A DNA stretch of 64,000 bases from an uncultured Dialister sp. (GTDB lineage: Bacteria > Bacillota > Negativicutes > Veillonellales > Dialisteraceae). Shown here piece after piece: positions 25,274 through 33,904 of the stretch (position 1 is the stretch's first letter; the number at the start of each line of letters is the position of its first letter). Under the pieces are notes generated by a model, which had not been told where the DNA came from, searched no databases, and saw nothing but the letters and a program-made list of their open reading frames with translations. The stretch lies in NCBI GenBank assembly GCA_934178345.1, contig CAKPQG010000006.1:47766-111765 (forward strand), written 5' to 3'. Made by a program: the position numbers and the translations under genes.

Positions 25274-25753
25274 TGAGAATCAATGGCAATCGGCAAATTT
25301 TACGTGGAATTGACGGGGGATAGCGGATTCAGAGAATGAGTGGCTGGAAAGTAGGAGCCTCGCTCCGCCTAAGCCTTCCCCATCGGGGAAGGGGGACCGC
25401 GTCAGCGGTGGATAGGGTGCTTTCGTAAACAGCTCACTTGAGACGCTTTTCCCCCACTCTCTTTCATACCGCCTGTGCCCTATCCGCCCCTTCGGGGCAC
25501 CTTCCCCTCGAGGGGAAGGCTGACGATACGGGAATACCGTCATCTAAAATGCGGCGAAGCCGCCACCGGAACCCGTTGAACCCTTAGAACCTTCTGAACC
25601 CGTTGAACCCCGTAGCTTGAAAGCAGGGATGAGTGATTTCGAGTAGCTGGTGACTGCTTACCACCTTCGGGCATCGCTCTTTATAAAAATCGACGCGAAG
25701 CTATGCATAAAAATTCTTTCAAAAGCTGATGCTGCGATTGAATCAGCGTTTCC
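25274..25753. repeat. Intergenic repeat mosaic ending in a MITE remnant
   Basis: Contains a CCTTCCCCATCGGGGAAGG hairpin with CCGCGTCAGCGG, CCCCTCGAGGGG, CGGCGAAGCCGCC, GAACCCGTT nonamers and a GTGACTR-like unit. From about 25700, the AAGCTATGCATAAAAATTC...AATCAGCGTTTCCTTA half of the TA-flanked MITE family abuts the next stop codon. Confidence 0.7.
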
Positions 25754-27049
25754 TTAATACAGCACCGGTATCCAGTACGCTTCATTTCCTGCGATGCGTT
25801 CATCGCTGAAGCGGGCGTAGAGCGCGGACGGGGTGTCGCCGAGCATGAAGCAGGAGAGTGTCACATAGCCTTCCATGATGCCGACATCCGTCTTCGTGAT
25901 GATCTTCTGCTGCGGGACACAGCGCTGGACGAGATTCGAATCGCTGTCCCGCGCCACCACATAGTCATCGCTGTCGATTTTCTTCTGGTAGATCCGCTCC
26001 CCGCGGCCATTGATGATCTCGATCCCGCGCCCTTCACGGCCCCAGATGGGTTTGCGGATCCATAGAGAGTCTTCGGGCATATCCCCGAGTCTGAAATCAC
26101 GCTGGAAATAGCTCTCTGGAAGGTAGGTGCGGATGATTTCCTTCTCCTTCTCCGTGAAGAAGGAGGGGCTCTTCTCCATCAGCGCATAGATGAGTGCCTG
26201 AAATCCCTTCGACTGCATGATGAGCGACTCCGGCGGATTCATCATATGGAATTTCCCCGCCTTGTATCCATCCATCAGGAGCTCGCCCAGAGAGGAGGCA
26301 TCCTGATCTGCCGTCTCTTCGATGAGGATTTCCATCGGATGCATGCGATAGAGGAAGGAGACTGTCCGCCCGTCAGGAAGCGCGAGGCTTCCGTCTTCCA
26401 TCACCGCCAGATGGTAGAAGGATTCAAAGACGATAGCGTCTCTCATCGAGGGATCAATGGCATCCTGCATGGCCTGCATGAGGAAACGCGTCGTCCCGAG
26501 GTCCTCCACATAGTCATCGAAGCACGAAAACAGCACCGGATGCGCGAGCAGCTCCTCGCGGCTCTTTCCACCGCAGCAGCGAAGGAAAATATCCTTCATC
26601 CAGTTTCGCAAACGATCCCACTCGCCCTCATTCGGATCCTCTTTGAAGAAATACCGCGCCGCGACGCCATTGGCATAGTAGGCCTCGATCTCCGCGCATG
26701 GCGTGTCCGCATTGATTTCCACCATCTGAATCCGACCCGACTGATCCATCACATAGTCAAAACGCGAGAGCCAGCTCGGAAGATCCTTCATCGCATTGCC
26801 TTCATGAAGGTATCTTCGCATCTTCTTCGGGATTTCCATCTCATCGAAAAATTCATCGCTCTGCGCCTGAAAACGCCGGACGGCCTTTGCGAAGATCGCA
26901 TAGAGCGCCGCGCTCACCCGCCGGAGGAGATCCGCCTGTTTCTTCTCGATCACGAGCGGCAGATGTGTCGGATAGCGGAAGGGATAGCCCGGGTACTCGA
27001 CATAGGGAAATATCGTCCGGTCAATGTCATCCATGTACGTTTTTTCCAT
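25754..27049 (-). CDS. Glutathionylspermidine synthase family protein (YgiC/YjfC-like)
   Basis: A 431-aa ATP-grasp-like protein. It shows the landmarks of the glutathionylspermidine-synthase C-terminal domain family: SRFDYVMDQSGRIQMVEINADTPC (about 94-117, with the conserved ExNxDxP-type motif), SLWIRKPIWGREGRGI (about 339-354) and SNLVQRCVPQQ near the end. The free-standing YgiC/YjfC proteins lack the amidase domain and their product is not settled. They are thought to ligate a peptide-like acid to an amine using ATP. The start overlaps the upstream lipoprotein stop by one base (TGATG), so the two are coupled, as with E. coli ygiB-ygiC. Confidence 0.85.
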   Translation of the reverse strand: MEKTYMDDIDRTIFPYVEYPGYPFRYPTHLPLVIEKKQADLLRRVSAALYAIFAKAVRRFQAQSDEFFDEMEIPKKMRRYLHEGNAMKDLPSWLSRFDYVMDQSGRIQMVEINADTPCAEIEAYYANGVAARYFFKEDPNEGEWDRLRNWMKDIFLRCCGGKSREELLAHPVLFSCFDDYVEDLGTTRFLMQAMQDAIDPSMRDAIVFESFYHLAVMEDGSLALPDGRTVSFLYRMHPMEILIEETADQDASSLGELLMDGYKAGKFHMMNPPESLIMQSKGFQALIYALMEKSPSFFTEKEKEIIRTYLPESYFQRDFRLGDMPEDSLWIRKPIWGREGRGIEIINGRGERIYQKKIDSDDYVVARDSDSNLVQRCVPQQKIITKTDVGIMEGYVTLSCFMLGDTPSALYARFSDERIAGNEAYWIPVLY

Positions 27050-27564
27050 CAGGAGGCACCTCCGCTTCTCACGCCCGCGCCGCCGAAGCCGGTCTTTCCG
27101 CCGGCCGGCGCACTGACAGACGTCTTGCCAGAAGACGTCTGCCCCTGCTTCACCGCTGTCCCCGCCGTTGTCCCGGCGGCCGTACCCGGCTGCTGGGTCT
27201 GCGTGTATGCCGGACGCTTGTCATTTAATACATTGCCCGTATTCCTGTCATAATGCCCCTGATAGCCGCCGATGCCATGAAAGAGGAAGTAGCTCATCAG
27301 CATCATCGGAAGGAGCGAGGACATCCCGGAAACGTAGTTCAGGTTATCATTCTCGTCACGGCGGAATGTGACCTCATCCCCATTGTCATACTTCGCCGTC
27401 TCTGTGCCATCTTCATTCTTGATGAGATGGTACGTGCGCCCATTCTCATCCGTCAGCGCCTCCCCCTTCGGCGCCTCCTGTCCGCAGCCCGCCAGCATGA
27501 GCGGCGCGCTGACTGCCGTAAAAGCCGCGAGGATCGCAGCGGTCTTCGAACTGATATGGATCAT
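27049..27564 (-). CDS. YgiB-like lipoprotein paired with the YgiC-like ligase
   Basis: 171 aa from the ATG at 27564, with AAGGAGG 7 nt upstream. A signal peptide ends in the lipobox LAGC (Cys about 27). The mature part begins with a charged region (TYHLIKNEDGTETAKYDNGDE), then a hydrophobic stretch (LLPMMLMSYFLFHGIG) and a low-complexity Thr/Gly/Ser-rich tail ending FGGAGVRSGGAS. Position, lipidation and the Gly-rich tail resemble the YgiB/DUF1190 partner of YgiC. Direct sequence similarity is only partial. It is probably a surface or periplasmic lipoprotein. The stop codon overlaps the next start. Confidence 0.7.
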   Translation of the reverse strand: MIHISSKTAAILAAFTAVSAPLMLAGCGQEAPKGEALTDENGRTYHLIKNEDGTETAKYDNGDEVTFRRDENDNLNYVSGMSSLLPMMLMSYFLFHGIGGYQGHYDRNTGNVLNDKRPAYTQTQQPGTAAGTTAGTAVKQGQTSSGKTSVSAPAGGKTGFGGAGVRSGGAS

Positions 27565-27599
27565 GATGGATCCTCCTTCTTTGGGTACAATCATTTCTT

Positions 27600-27914
27600 T
27601 TTATTATAGCATAGAGATACGGGGTTCAGGGTGAGCCCATAGGCGTGCTGCCCATGGATTGCAGATGAAAGCTCTGCTCGAATGAGAAATTAGAAATGAG
27701 AAATGCGAAATGGTGGTGCGGCGCATAAATAATGAGGCGCCGCAGAGTATAAATAGGGCGATGCCCGCTTGAGACTTTATGTTAGACATTAGTCATCAGA
27801 AGTCAGATGTCTGACGTCTGACAGCCTTTTAGTCTAGTCCCTAATTCCCAGTCACTAGTCACTAGTATTACGTATTTCGATCAAGTGGACTTTAAATCGG
27901 CATACAAGTGCAGT
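27600..27914. repeat. Repeat mosaic upstream of the lipoprotein operon
   Basis: Contains a TTCAGGG/GGGTGAGCCCAT module, GAAATTAG arrays, a GCGGCGC...GCGCCGC hairpin, GGGCGATGCCC, GTCAGAT/GTCTGAC heptamers and a GTCACTA array. No gene is seen. Confidence 0.7.
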
Positions 27915-28110
27915 CAGAATTAGCGTCGTAGCGACTTGCTTCCCCCTTCGGGGGAAGTGCCGAAGGCAATAGGGGCATGCTAGCGGTATAGCGTGCTATG
28001 TTGAATAGTTCGATGCTATCGATATTCCAACACTTTCATGCAATACCGCTACGTAGCCCCCTCAGCCCTTCGGGCAGCTCCCCCGATGGGGAGCCAAGAT
28101 ATTCCACCAC
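27915..28110. mobile_element. MITE-2 copy b (ends decayed)
   Basis: The core of the GCTATTAAGTTAAG-family element is present: CCCCCTTCGGGGG, CTAGCGGTAT...ATACCGCTACGTAG and CTCCCCCGATGGGGAG. The terminal repeats are no longer clear. Confidence 0.65.
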
Positions 28111-28171
28111 TTCTTACAAAGTCCAGAAGTTAACAAATCGCTATACTAGTCGCCAACCACCCATCCCACGC

Positions 28172-28205
28172 AAAAAAGAGCCGTGATTTCTCACGACTCT
28201 TTTTT
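28172..28205 (-). terminator. Terminator downstream of the DUF1659 gene
   Basis: An imperfect 8-bp stem (GAGCCGTG/CACGACTC, one mismatch) lies between A6 and T6 and works in either direction. Confidence 0.75.
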
Positions 28206-28247
28206 ATGGAAACGCTGATTCTGCGATTGAATCAGCGTTTCCTTATA
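28206..28247. repeat. Short MITE-1 type palindrome
   Basis: GGAAACGCTGATTC and GAATCAGCGTTTCC face each other across 7 nt. These are the same ends as the 159-bp TA-flanked element at 55916-56074. Confidence 0.7.
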
Positions 28248-28255
28248 CCCGCTGC

Positions 28256-28480
28256 TTATTCATCAGCGAGTTCGCTGGTGACGACGCGGCGAAGGCCCTG
28301 CAGGGCGTGGGACTGAAGCCCCGCTGCCGCCTGACCGGCATCCAAGAGCTGCTGATCCGTGGCATCCAGCTTCAGCTGGCTGAAGTTGATATTTTTCACG
28401 GCCGCCTTGCCGTCTGCTTTGGTTCCGTTTTCTACACGAACCTGAAGTACGAGATTGGTCATTTTTGCTTTTGCAGTCAT
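28256..28480 (-). CDS. DUF1659 family protein
   Basis: A 74-aa cytoplasmic protein: MTAKAKMTNLVLQVRVENG at the start, then TKADGKAAVKNINFSQLKLDAT and a helical C-terminal half. This matches the small DUF1659 proteins of Firmicutes, which usually sit beside a DUF2922 gene, as here. Their function is unknown. A terminator follows downstream. The distance to the DUF2922 gene (366 bp of repeats) is larger than the near-adjacency usually seen for this pair. Confidence 0.75.
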   Translation of the reverse strand: MTAKAKMTNLVLQVRVENGTKADGKAAVKNINFSQLKLDATDQQLLDAGQAAAGLQSHALQGLRRVVTSELADE

Positions 28481-28846
28481 AGAAATGGTTTCCTTTCTTC
28501 CTTTTTCAAATAGTTACATGCAATACCATAGGGAAGGCTGATGGGTTCGGGCGTTACCGCGAGAAGTTTGAAAGCAGGGATGAGTAGCCAGGGATTAGGA
28601 GTGCCGAGTGACTCGTGACTCGTGACTTGAATACTACCTTCGGGCATCGCCCCGTTTCGTCATCCTGAGCGGCGAGAAACATCGTATGTGAGATAACGAA
28701 TGCCAGAACAGCTGCGACCTGAGCCGAAGGATCTTGGCGAAGCCGCCACCTTCATTCCTCATTCAAGCGAGGCTTTCATTCAGGGTCAAAGGGCAGCACG
28801 CCCCGAGGGGCTAATCCTGAATCCCGAACCCGCCCCCCAGTTCCCT
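28481..28846. repeat. Repeat spacer between DUF2922 and DUF1659 genes
   Basis: Contains a GTGACT/GGGATTA array, GGGCATCGCCCC, a TCATCCTGAGCGG...AGCCGAAGGATCT unit and GGCACGCCCCGAGGGGCTAATCCTGAA. No gene is seen. Confidence 0.7.
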
Positions 28847-29050
28847 TTATTTCACTGCTTCGGTGGTGGTGGTGACAACGGTCGCTTTCTCAAATCCGGT
28901 CACCGTCTCCCCAGAGGACGGAGAGAGGACGACCTGCAGCTTTTCCGCCGCGGTTCTGCATTCATCCAGCGTCAGACCATCCTTGGGATCTGCCAGAGAG
29001 ACAGTCATGGCTTTGCCGGAAGTGTTGAAAACGAGATTCAGTTTTTTCAT
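28847..29050 (-). CDS. DUF2922 family protein
   Basis: 67 aa: MKKLNLVFNTSGKAMTVSLADPKDGL, then a helix DECRTAAEKLQVV and a beta C-terminus ending ATVVTTTTEAVK. Length and pattern match DUF2922, a small Firmicute family of unknown role found beside DUF1659. The ribosome-binding site AAGGAAG lies upstream. A bidirectional terminator-like hairpin at 29171-29222 insulates it from the genes to the right. Confidence 0.75.
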   Translation of the reverse strand: MKKLNLVFNTSGKAMTVSLADPKDGLTLDECRTAAEKLQVVLSPSSGETVTGFEKATVVTTTTEAVK

Positions 29051-29170
29051 AGCATTTCTTCCTTTCTATACGAAAAATCATTCCGAAGGTCTCTCGCCGG
29101 CCGGCTCACTTGCCCTTCCGTCTATATAGTGTTTTTATGGGTCAGAAATATTGTCGTCTCTTCGAAAATA

Positions 29171-29222
29171 AAAAAAGGGGCTGTGAAGAAATGAATCCTC
29201 ATTTCTTCACAGCCCCCTTTTT
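29171..29222. terminator. Bidirectional terminator-like hairpin
   Basis: A 16-bp perfect stem (GGGGCTGTGAAGAAAT and its complement) lies between A- and T-runs. A near copy ends the YitT gene at 55248-55298, and both are followed by the same TTTCATTTGGTTCAGGG stretch. Confidence 0.75.
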
Positions 29223-29559
29223 ATTTTGCTTTCATTTGGTTCAGGGTTCAGGGTTAGCCCATGGGCGTGCCGCCCTTTGATTGCGTGTGAAAGCTCTACT
29301 CGCCAGTTAGGAGTGAGGAGTTAGGAGTTAGGAGTGGTGGTGCGGCGCATAATCATCTGGAAGCGCCGCGGAGTTTTGAATATGGTATTCACAAAAGATG
29401 GGAACCCTGTGAACCTTTTGAACCTTCAGAACCCGCTTAACCTATGAGGATTCACATAAAGGGTAGATTGTTCTTTCTGCTTTCAAACTTCAGGGCTCTC
29501 GTGGCGGCTTCGCCGCCTTTTTTTAGAAGATGGTATTCTCGTATCGCAGCCTTCCCCTC
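29223..29559. repeat. Repeat mosaic
   Basis: Contains TTCAGGG and GGGTTAGCCCATGGG modules, TTAGGAG heptamers, a GCGGCGC...GCGCCGC hairpin, TTGAACC units, CGGCTTCGCCG and a CCCCTCTAGGGG hairpin. Confidence 0.7.
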
Positions 29560-29702
29560 TAGGGGAAGGTGCCCCGCAGGGACGGATAGGGTGACTATGG
29601 CATGAAAGACATCTGGGATAAGATTTCCCGGTCACTCCTATGAGAGGTGCAAGTCCCCCGCGGCAGATTGAAAGCGAAAATGAGATGATCGTTATTTCAC
29701 AG
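29560..29702. repeat. Conserved 140-bp element of unknown type (copy 1)
   Basis: More than 90% identical by eye to 55709-55852. It contains a GGGA-TAAGATT-TCCC hairpin, a GGTGCAAGTCCCCCGCGGCAG stretch and a conserved GAAAATGAGATGATCGTTA end. It could be a structured RNA or part of a mobile repeat. No known RNA family is recognised. Confidence 0.5.
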
Positions 29703-29775
29703 CCCCTAAAAGGGAGCCAGGGATGTCCCGAGTGGCTTTTCTGCCTGCTGCATCGGGCGATGCACATCCCTCCTG

Positions 29776-30057
29776 CTACCGGTTCTTCTCCTCCCAAAGC
29801 ATCTGATTGTACTGCTGCTGATAGTATTCTGATTTCTTCTTATCCACCCAGAAATCGCGGTCACTTTGGATCGCGAGCATCTCATCCACCATATCCTCTG
29901 CGCGCTCCGGGGCGACGTGGGTGAGATAAGTGATCATGCGCGTGATGGTACTCTCCGTGCCCAGCTCGGCTGCCATCAGTGCGCCAAGCTCGGCAGGATA
30001 GCCGCGGCGGACGGTGAGTGTGATGAGTTCGTTCTTCAATCGTTCCAGCTGTGTCAT
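29776..30057 (-). CDS. Small conserved-type cytosolic protein, function unknown
   Basis: A 93-aa all-helical, charged protein starting MTQLERLKNELITLTVRRGYPAE and ending YYQQQYNQMLWEEKNR, with an AGGAG site 5 nt upstream of ATG. No domain is recognised. The sequence has normal codon use and no signal peptide or membrane helix. It is divergent from lonC. A short RNA-like repeated element lies downstream. Confidence 0.6.
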   Translation of the reverse strand: MTQLERLKNELITLTVRRGYPAELGALMAAELGTESTITRMITYLTHVAPERAEDMVDEMLAIQSDRDFWVDKKKSEYYQQQYNQMLWEEKNR

Positions 30058-30270
30058 GGGGGCTCCTTTCGTGATACCGCTCTCTCATTATAACAGAAAA
30101 AGAAGGGTTCATGGTTCAGGTTGTTGGGTTCAGGGCTCTCGTGCGGCGCAAAGCGCCGATTATAAAATAGCAGCGAAGCCGCCACCTTCCCCGTTGAACC
30201 TGCTGAACCCTTTGAATCCGTTGAACCCCTGCCCCCCGACACCCCCTCACCATTTGTGGTATCATAAGTA
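30058..30270. repeat. Divergent spacer with TTCAGGG and TTGAACC units
   Basis: Contains GTTCATGGTTCAGG, a GCGGCGCAAAGCGCCG hairpin, CAGCGAAGCCGCC and TTGAACCTGC nonamers. A promoter for lonC is expected near 30250-30275 but is not obvious. Confidence 0.6.
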
Positions 30271-30291
30271 CAAAGGAAAGGAGTGACACCG

Positions 30292-32208
30292 ATGGAAGAC
30301 GTGACAGACCTTTTGAACCGCATCAAAAACCAGATCGGCGGAGAGGAAAGCCTCTCGGATGAGGAGCTGAACCGCCAGCTGAATGCGATCTACAGCATCT
30401 ATGCCGCCGCGATGGGGCCCGAGCAGCTGATCGTGCAGGCGAGCCGATTCAATGCCGTGAAATATATTCATGACGAAAATCCCAGAAGCCGCCTCATCGG
30501 CATGGAGCGCCTCATTCTGGAGAGCCGCGACTACCATCGCCAACCGACGGATGAAGAAATCCCTGCCATTTTGGACAAGCTGGAGGATAAAGTCGCCGAC
30601 ATCCTCTCCCGCCAAGCCGTCGAGCGCTCCCTCGAGAAAAAGATCGAAGACCGTCTTGAGGAGCGGCACAAGGAGTATGTCGAAGAAGTCCGCCGCGAAA
30701 TCATCGAAGAGGAGACAGGCAGCACAGAGACCGCCGAGAGCAAACGCAAGCTGGAAAAGCTGGACGCGATGGAAAAAGTCAGCCTCACCACGACGATCCT
30801 TCAGGTCGTCCGCCCGCAGTCACTTTCTGAAATCATCGGACAGGACCAAGCCGTGGAAGCACTCGCCTCCCGCATTTCCTCGCCCTACCCGCAGCACCTT
30901 CTGCTCTACGGCCCGCCCGGCGTCGGCAAGACCACCGCAGCGCGCCTTGTACTCGAAGAGGCGAAGAAGAAGCCCTACACCGTATTTCAAAAAGACGCCC
31001 CCTTCATCGAGTGCGACGGCACGACACTGCGCTGGGACAGCCGCGACATGACGAACCCCCTGATCGGCTCCGTGCATGACCCGCTGTATCAGGGCGCGCG
31101 GCAGGAGCTCGCCGATGAAGGCATCCCTGAGCCGAAGCCCGGCCTCGTCACGGACGCCCATGGCGGCATCCTCTTCATCGATGAGATCGGTGAACTGGAT
31201 CCCATCCTCCTGAACAAGCTGCTGAAGGTACTGGAAGATAAGCGCGTCCGCTTCGACTCCGCCTACTACGACGAAGAAGACCCGCAGATCCCCGCCTACA
31301 TCAAACAACTCTTCGAAAAAGGCGCCCCCGCTGATTTCATCCTGATCGGTGCCACGACAAGAGCCCCCGAAGAAATCAACCCCGCCATCCGCTCCCGCTG
31401 CGGCGAAATCTTCTTCGCGCCCTTAGAGCCCGCGCACATCATCGCCATCGTGAAGCGCGCCGCCGAAAAGCTCGGCGCTCATCTCGAAGCCGGCGTCCCC
31501 GAGCTCATCAGCCGCTACACCATGGAAGGCCGCAAAGCCGTGAACCTTCTCGCGGATGCCTACGGCCTTGCCATTTACGAATCAGGAAAGGCAGAGCGCG
31601 TCACCATCACCAAAGCCATCATGGAGCGCACCGCGCAAGCGAGCCGCCTCAGCCCCTGCCTCCGAAAAGAAGCATCGGATACGCCGAAGGTCGGACACAT
31701 CTACGGTCTTGGCGTCATCGGCTCCTGGGGCAGCACGATAGAAATCGAAGCCGCCGCCTTCCCTGCCGCTGAACCCGGCAAAGGGAGCCTGCGCTTCAAT
31801 GACACCGCCGGCTCCATGGCGAAGGACTCCGTCAGCGCCTCGGCCGCCGTCGTCCGCCAGCTGACCGACAAGCGCCTCTCCGACTACGACCTGCACATCA
31901 ATGTCATCGGCGGAGGAAATATTGACGGCCCATCCGCCGGCTGCGCCATCACCTGCGCCATCTTATCGGCCATCGAAAAGAAGCCGCTCCGTCAGGACAT
32001 CGCCATCACCGGCGAGATCGCCCTCTCCGGCGAAGTGAAACCCGTCGGCGGCATCCACGAGAAAACCTTCGGCGCCCGCCAAGCCGGCATGAAGGCCATG
32101 ATCCTCCCTGAGAAAAACAAGAGCGACATCGACGCAGGGACAGCGGGGATCGAAATTCGGCCCGTTGCGAACATACGGGACGTGTGGGAGATAATGACGG
32201 GAAAATAG
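30292..32208 (+). CDS. lonC: Lon-family ATP-dependent protease, LonC type
   Basis: 638 aa from the ATG at 30292 (AGGAG site 8 nt upstream). A GTG at 30283 touches the site and is rejected. A helical N-terminal region (about 1-170) lacks the LAN substrate domain of LonA. The AAA+ module has Walker A GPPGVGKT (about 206-213) and Walker B GGILFIDEIGELD (about 292-304). The C-terminal S16 protease domain has the Ser in GPSAGCAIT (about 547) and the Lys in GGIHEKTFGARQAGMKAM (about 590), forming the Ser-Lys dyad. This is the architecture of Firmicute LonC rather than LonA or the forespore LonB. It degrades unfolded or regulatory proteins in the cytoplasm. Confidence 0.88.
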   Translation: MEDVTDLLNRIKNQIGGEESLSDEELNRQLNAIYSIYAAAMGPEQLIVQASRFNAVKYIHDENPRSRLIGMERLILESRDYHRQPTDEEIPAILDKLEDKVADILSRQAVERSLEKKIEDRLEERHKEYVEEVRREIIEEETGSTETAESKRKLEKLDAMEKVSLTTTILQVVRPQSLSEIIGQDQAVEALASRISSPYPQHLLLYGPPGVGKTTAARLVLEEAKKKPYTVFQKDAPFIECDGTTLRWDSRDMTNPLIGSVHDPLYQGARQELADEGIPEPKPGLVTDAHGGILFIDEIGELDPILLNKLLKVLEDKRVRFDSAYYDEEDPQIPAYIKQLFEKGAPADFILIGATTRAPEEINPAIRSRCGEIFFAPLEPAHIIAIVKRAAEKLGAHLEAGVPELISRYTMEGRKAVNLLADAYGLAIYESGKAERVTITKAIMERTAQASRLSPCLRKEASDTPKVGHIYGLGVIGSWGSTIEIEAAAFPAAEPGKGSLRFNDTAGSMAKDSVSASAAVVRQLTDKRLSDYDLHINVIGGGNIDGPSAGCAITCAILSAIEKKPLRQDIAITGEIALSGEVKPVGGIHEKTFGARQAGMKAMILPEKNKSDIDAGTAGIEIRPVANIRDVWEIMTGK

Positions 32209-32304
32209 TGGGATGGGTTCAGGTTGATGGGTTCAGGGTTGTGGCTGCGCCAATTAGAAATGAGAAATTAGAAATGAGAAATGGTGGTAGCGGCTTCGCC
32301 GCAA
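32209..32304. repeat. Short repeat module after lonC
   Basis: Contains GGTTCAGG, AGAAATT arrays and a CGGCTTCGCCG hairpin. Confidence 0.6.
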
Positions 32305-32606
32305 ATTTTAGATAGAATATTGCCAGTTCGGTAGTACATGACAGTTACGCAGACCCTTGGAGAAGGGTCGCGCCAAAGGCGCCGGATAGATGTGCCCCGC
32401 AGGGGCACAAATCTACGTATCGGTAAAAAGGCTATCTGCGTCAGATTTTTTACACAAATTCTTTGTGACCAGGAAAAGCCTTAGCACAGTTAGCATTCTT
32501 ATCGCTACGTAGAATTGTGCCTCTTCGAGGCACTCTATCCCTGGCCTTCGGCCTGCCCCTTCTCCAAGGGGCGACATGTTTTCCATATCTCTAAAATTCG
32601 CGGCGA
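32305..32606. mobile_element. MITE-like element, about 280-300 bp (copy 2 of 2, inverted)
   Basis: The reverse complement of 7510-7791, including GTAGTACATGACAGTT, CCTTGGAGAAGG, GTGCCCCGCAGGGGCAC, ACGTAGAATTGTGCC and GTGCCTCTTCGAGGCAC hairpins. It is non-coding. Confidence 0.65.
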
Positions 32607-32705
32607 AGCCGCGCACCACAACCATGAACCCGCCAACCTGAACCCTGAACCCTTTTTCCCAAACAACTCTCAACCAACAACTACCAACAAAAAGGAGCAT
32701 CTACC

Positions 32706-33047
32706 ATGATCGAAAAAATGGAAAAGAAAATCATCGAACACGCCAACGGCGGCAAAGGCCACCTCATTCTGGAACCCATCGCAGGGCCGGACATTTTGAA
32801 AGACAAGTGCCGCCTCTACGTGAAAGCCACCCTCGAAAAAGGCTGCTCCATGGGCATCCACCAGCACAAAGGCGACGGTGAGATCTACTACATCCTCTCC
32901 GGCAAAGGCCTCTACACCGACAACGACACCACCTATGAAATGAAACCGGGCGACGCCGCTTTCTGCAAAAACGGCGACCGCCACGGCATCGAAAACATCG
33001 GTGACAAAGACCTCGTCTTCATGGGACTCGTCATTTACGATAAATGA
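32706..33047 (+). CDS. Single-domain cupin protein
   Basis: 113 aa with AAGGAG 9 nt upstream. The two cupin motifs are clear: GIHQHKGDGEIYYILSGKG (motif 1, about 50-68, with the His-His-Glu metal ligands) and KPGDAAFCKNGDRHGIENIG (motif 2, about 80-99, with the final His). A small metal-binding beta-barrel of this kind can be an isomerase, epimerase, dioxygenase or ligand sensor. No partner gene is adjacent to decide. The downstream GTGACTR array begins 13 nt after the stop. Confidence 0.82.
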   Translation: MIEKMEKKIIEHANGGKGHLILEPIAGPDILKDKCRLYVKATLEKGCSMGIHQHKGDGEIYYILSGKGLYTDNDTTYEMKPGDAAFCKNGDRHGIENIGDKDLVFMGLVIYDK

Positions 33048-33840
33048 TATGTTAGTGACTAGTGACTAGTCACTGGTGACTGGGGATTAGTGACTGGGGA
33101 CTAGTGGCTAGGGATTAGTGGCTAGGAGACTCCCGTATCGTCATTTCGAGCGAAGCGAGAAATCTTTGTCATTCGCGGTCAAGCGGTCAATGTCAGGAAA
33201 CCCCAAGCGGGAAACTTGCCATCCGCAGACCTTCGGGCATCGCCCTTTATAAAAATCGACGCGAAGCGTCGCTCCGCCTAAGCCTTCCCCATCGGGGAAG
33301 GGGGACCGCGTCAGCGGTGGATAGGGTGCTCTCGTAAATCGTCGACTTGAGACGCTCCCCCCCTTTCATACCGCCTGTGCCCTATCCGCCCCTTCGGGGC
33401 ACCTTCCCCTCGAGGGGAAGGCTACGATACGAGGAATATCGTCATCTAAAATGCCGCGAAGCCGCCACCACAAGTTTGAAAGCAGGGATGAGTAGCTAGG
33501 GACTGGTGACTAGGGACTAGGGACCAGGAAACTCCCGTATCGTCATTGAAAGCGTTGCCGAGAAATCTTTGTCATTCGCGGTCAAGCGGTCAATGTCAGG
33601 AAACCCCAAGCGAGAAACCTGCCATCCGCAGACTTTCGGGCATCGCCCCATTTATACTCCGCGGCGCTTCTATATTTTTTTGCGCCGCACCACCATTTCT
33701 CATTTCTAATTTCTCATTTCTAATTCCTCATTCGCGCAAAGATTTCATTCGAAATCAAGGGCCACCCCGCCCCATGGGCTGACCCTGCCCCCATTTTCAT
33801 TTCATACATTCTCCTTATTATGCTTTTTTAGAAGTGAAAT
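33048..33840. repeat. Long intergenic repeat mosaic
   Basis: Contains GTGACTR/GGGATTA arrays, two copies of the GCGAGAAATCTTTGTCATTCGCGG type, a CCTTCCCCATCGGGGAAGG hairpin, CCCCTCGAGGGG, GCCGCGAAGCCGCC, GGGCATCGCCCC, a GCGGCGC...GCGCCGC hairpin, TTTCTAA arrays and a CCCCATGGGCTGACCCTG module. No gene is seen. Confidence 0.75.
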
Positions 33841-33904
33841 GAATGTACGTATCGTGTTATAATAGAAAAACAATCTCATCTGATTCGTGATAAGGAGGAA
33901 CCCT

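Noticed and set aside
29640..29690. GGTGCAAGTCC followed by CCCGCGGCAG, as in a cobalamin riboswitch B12 box (also at 55790-55830)
   Set aside because: The order and spacing of the other conserved segments (GCnGCCCGC-nACTGT and the downstream CCTGCC) are missing, and no cobalamin gene follows.
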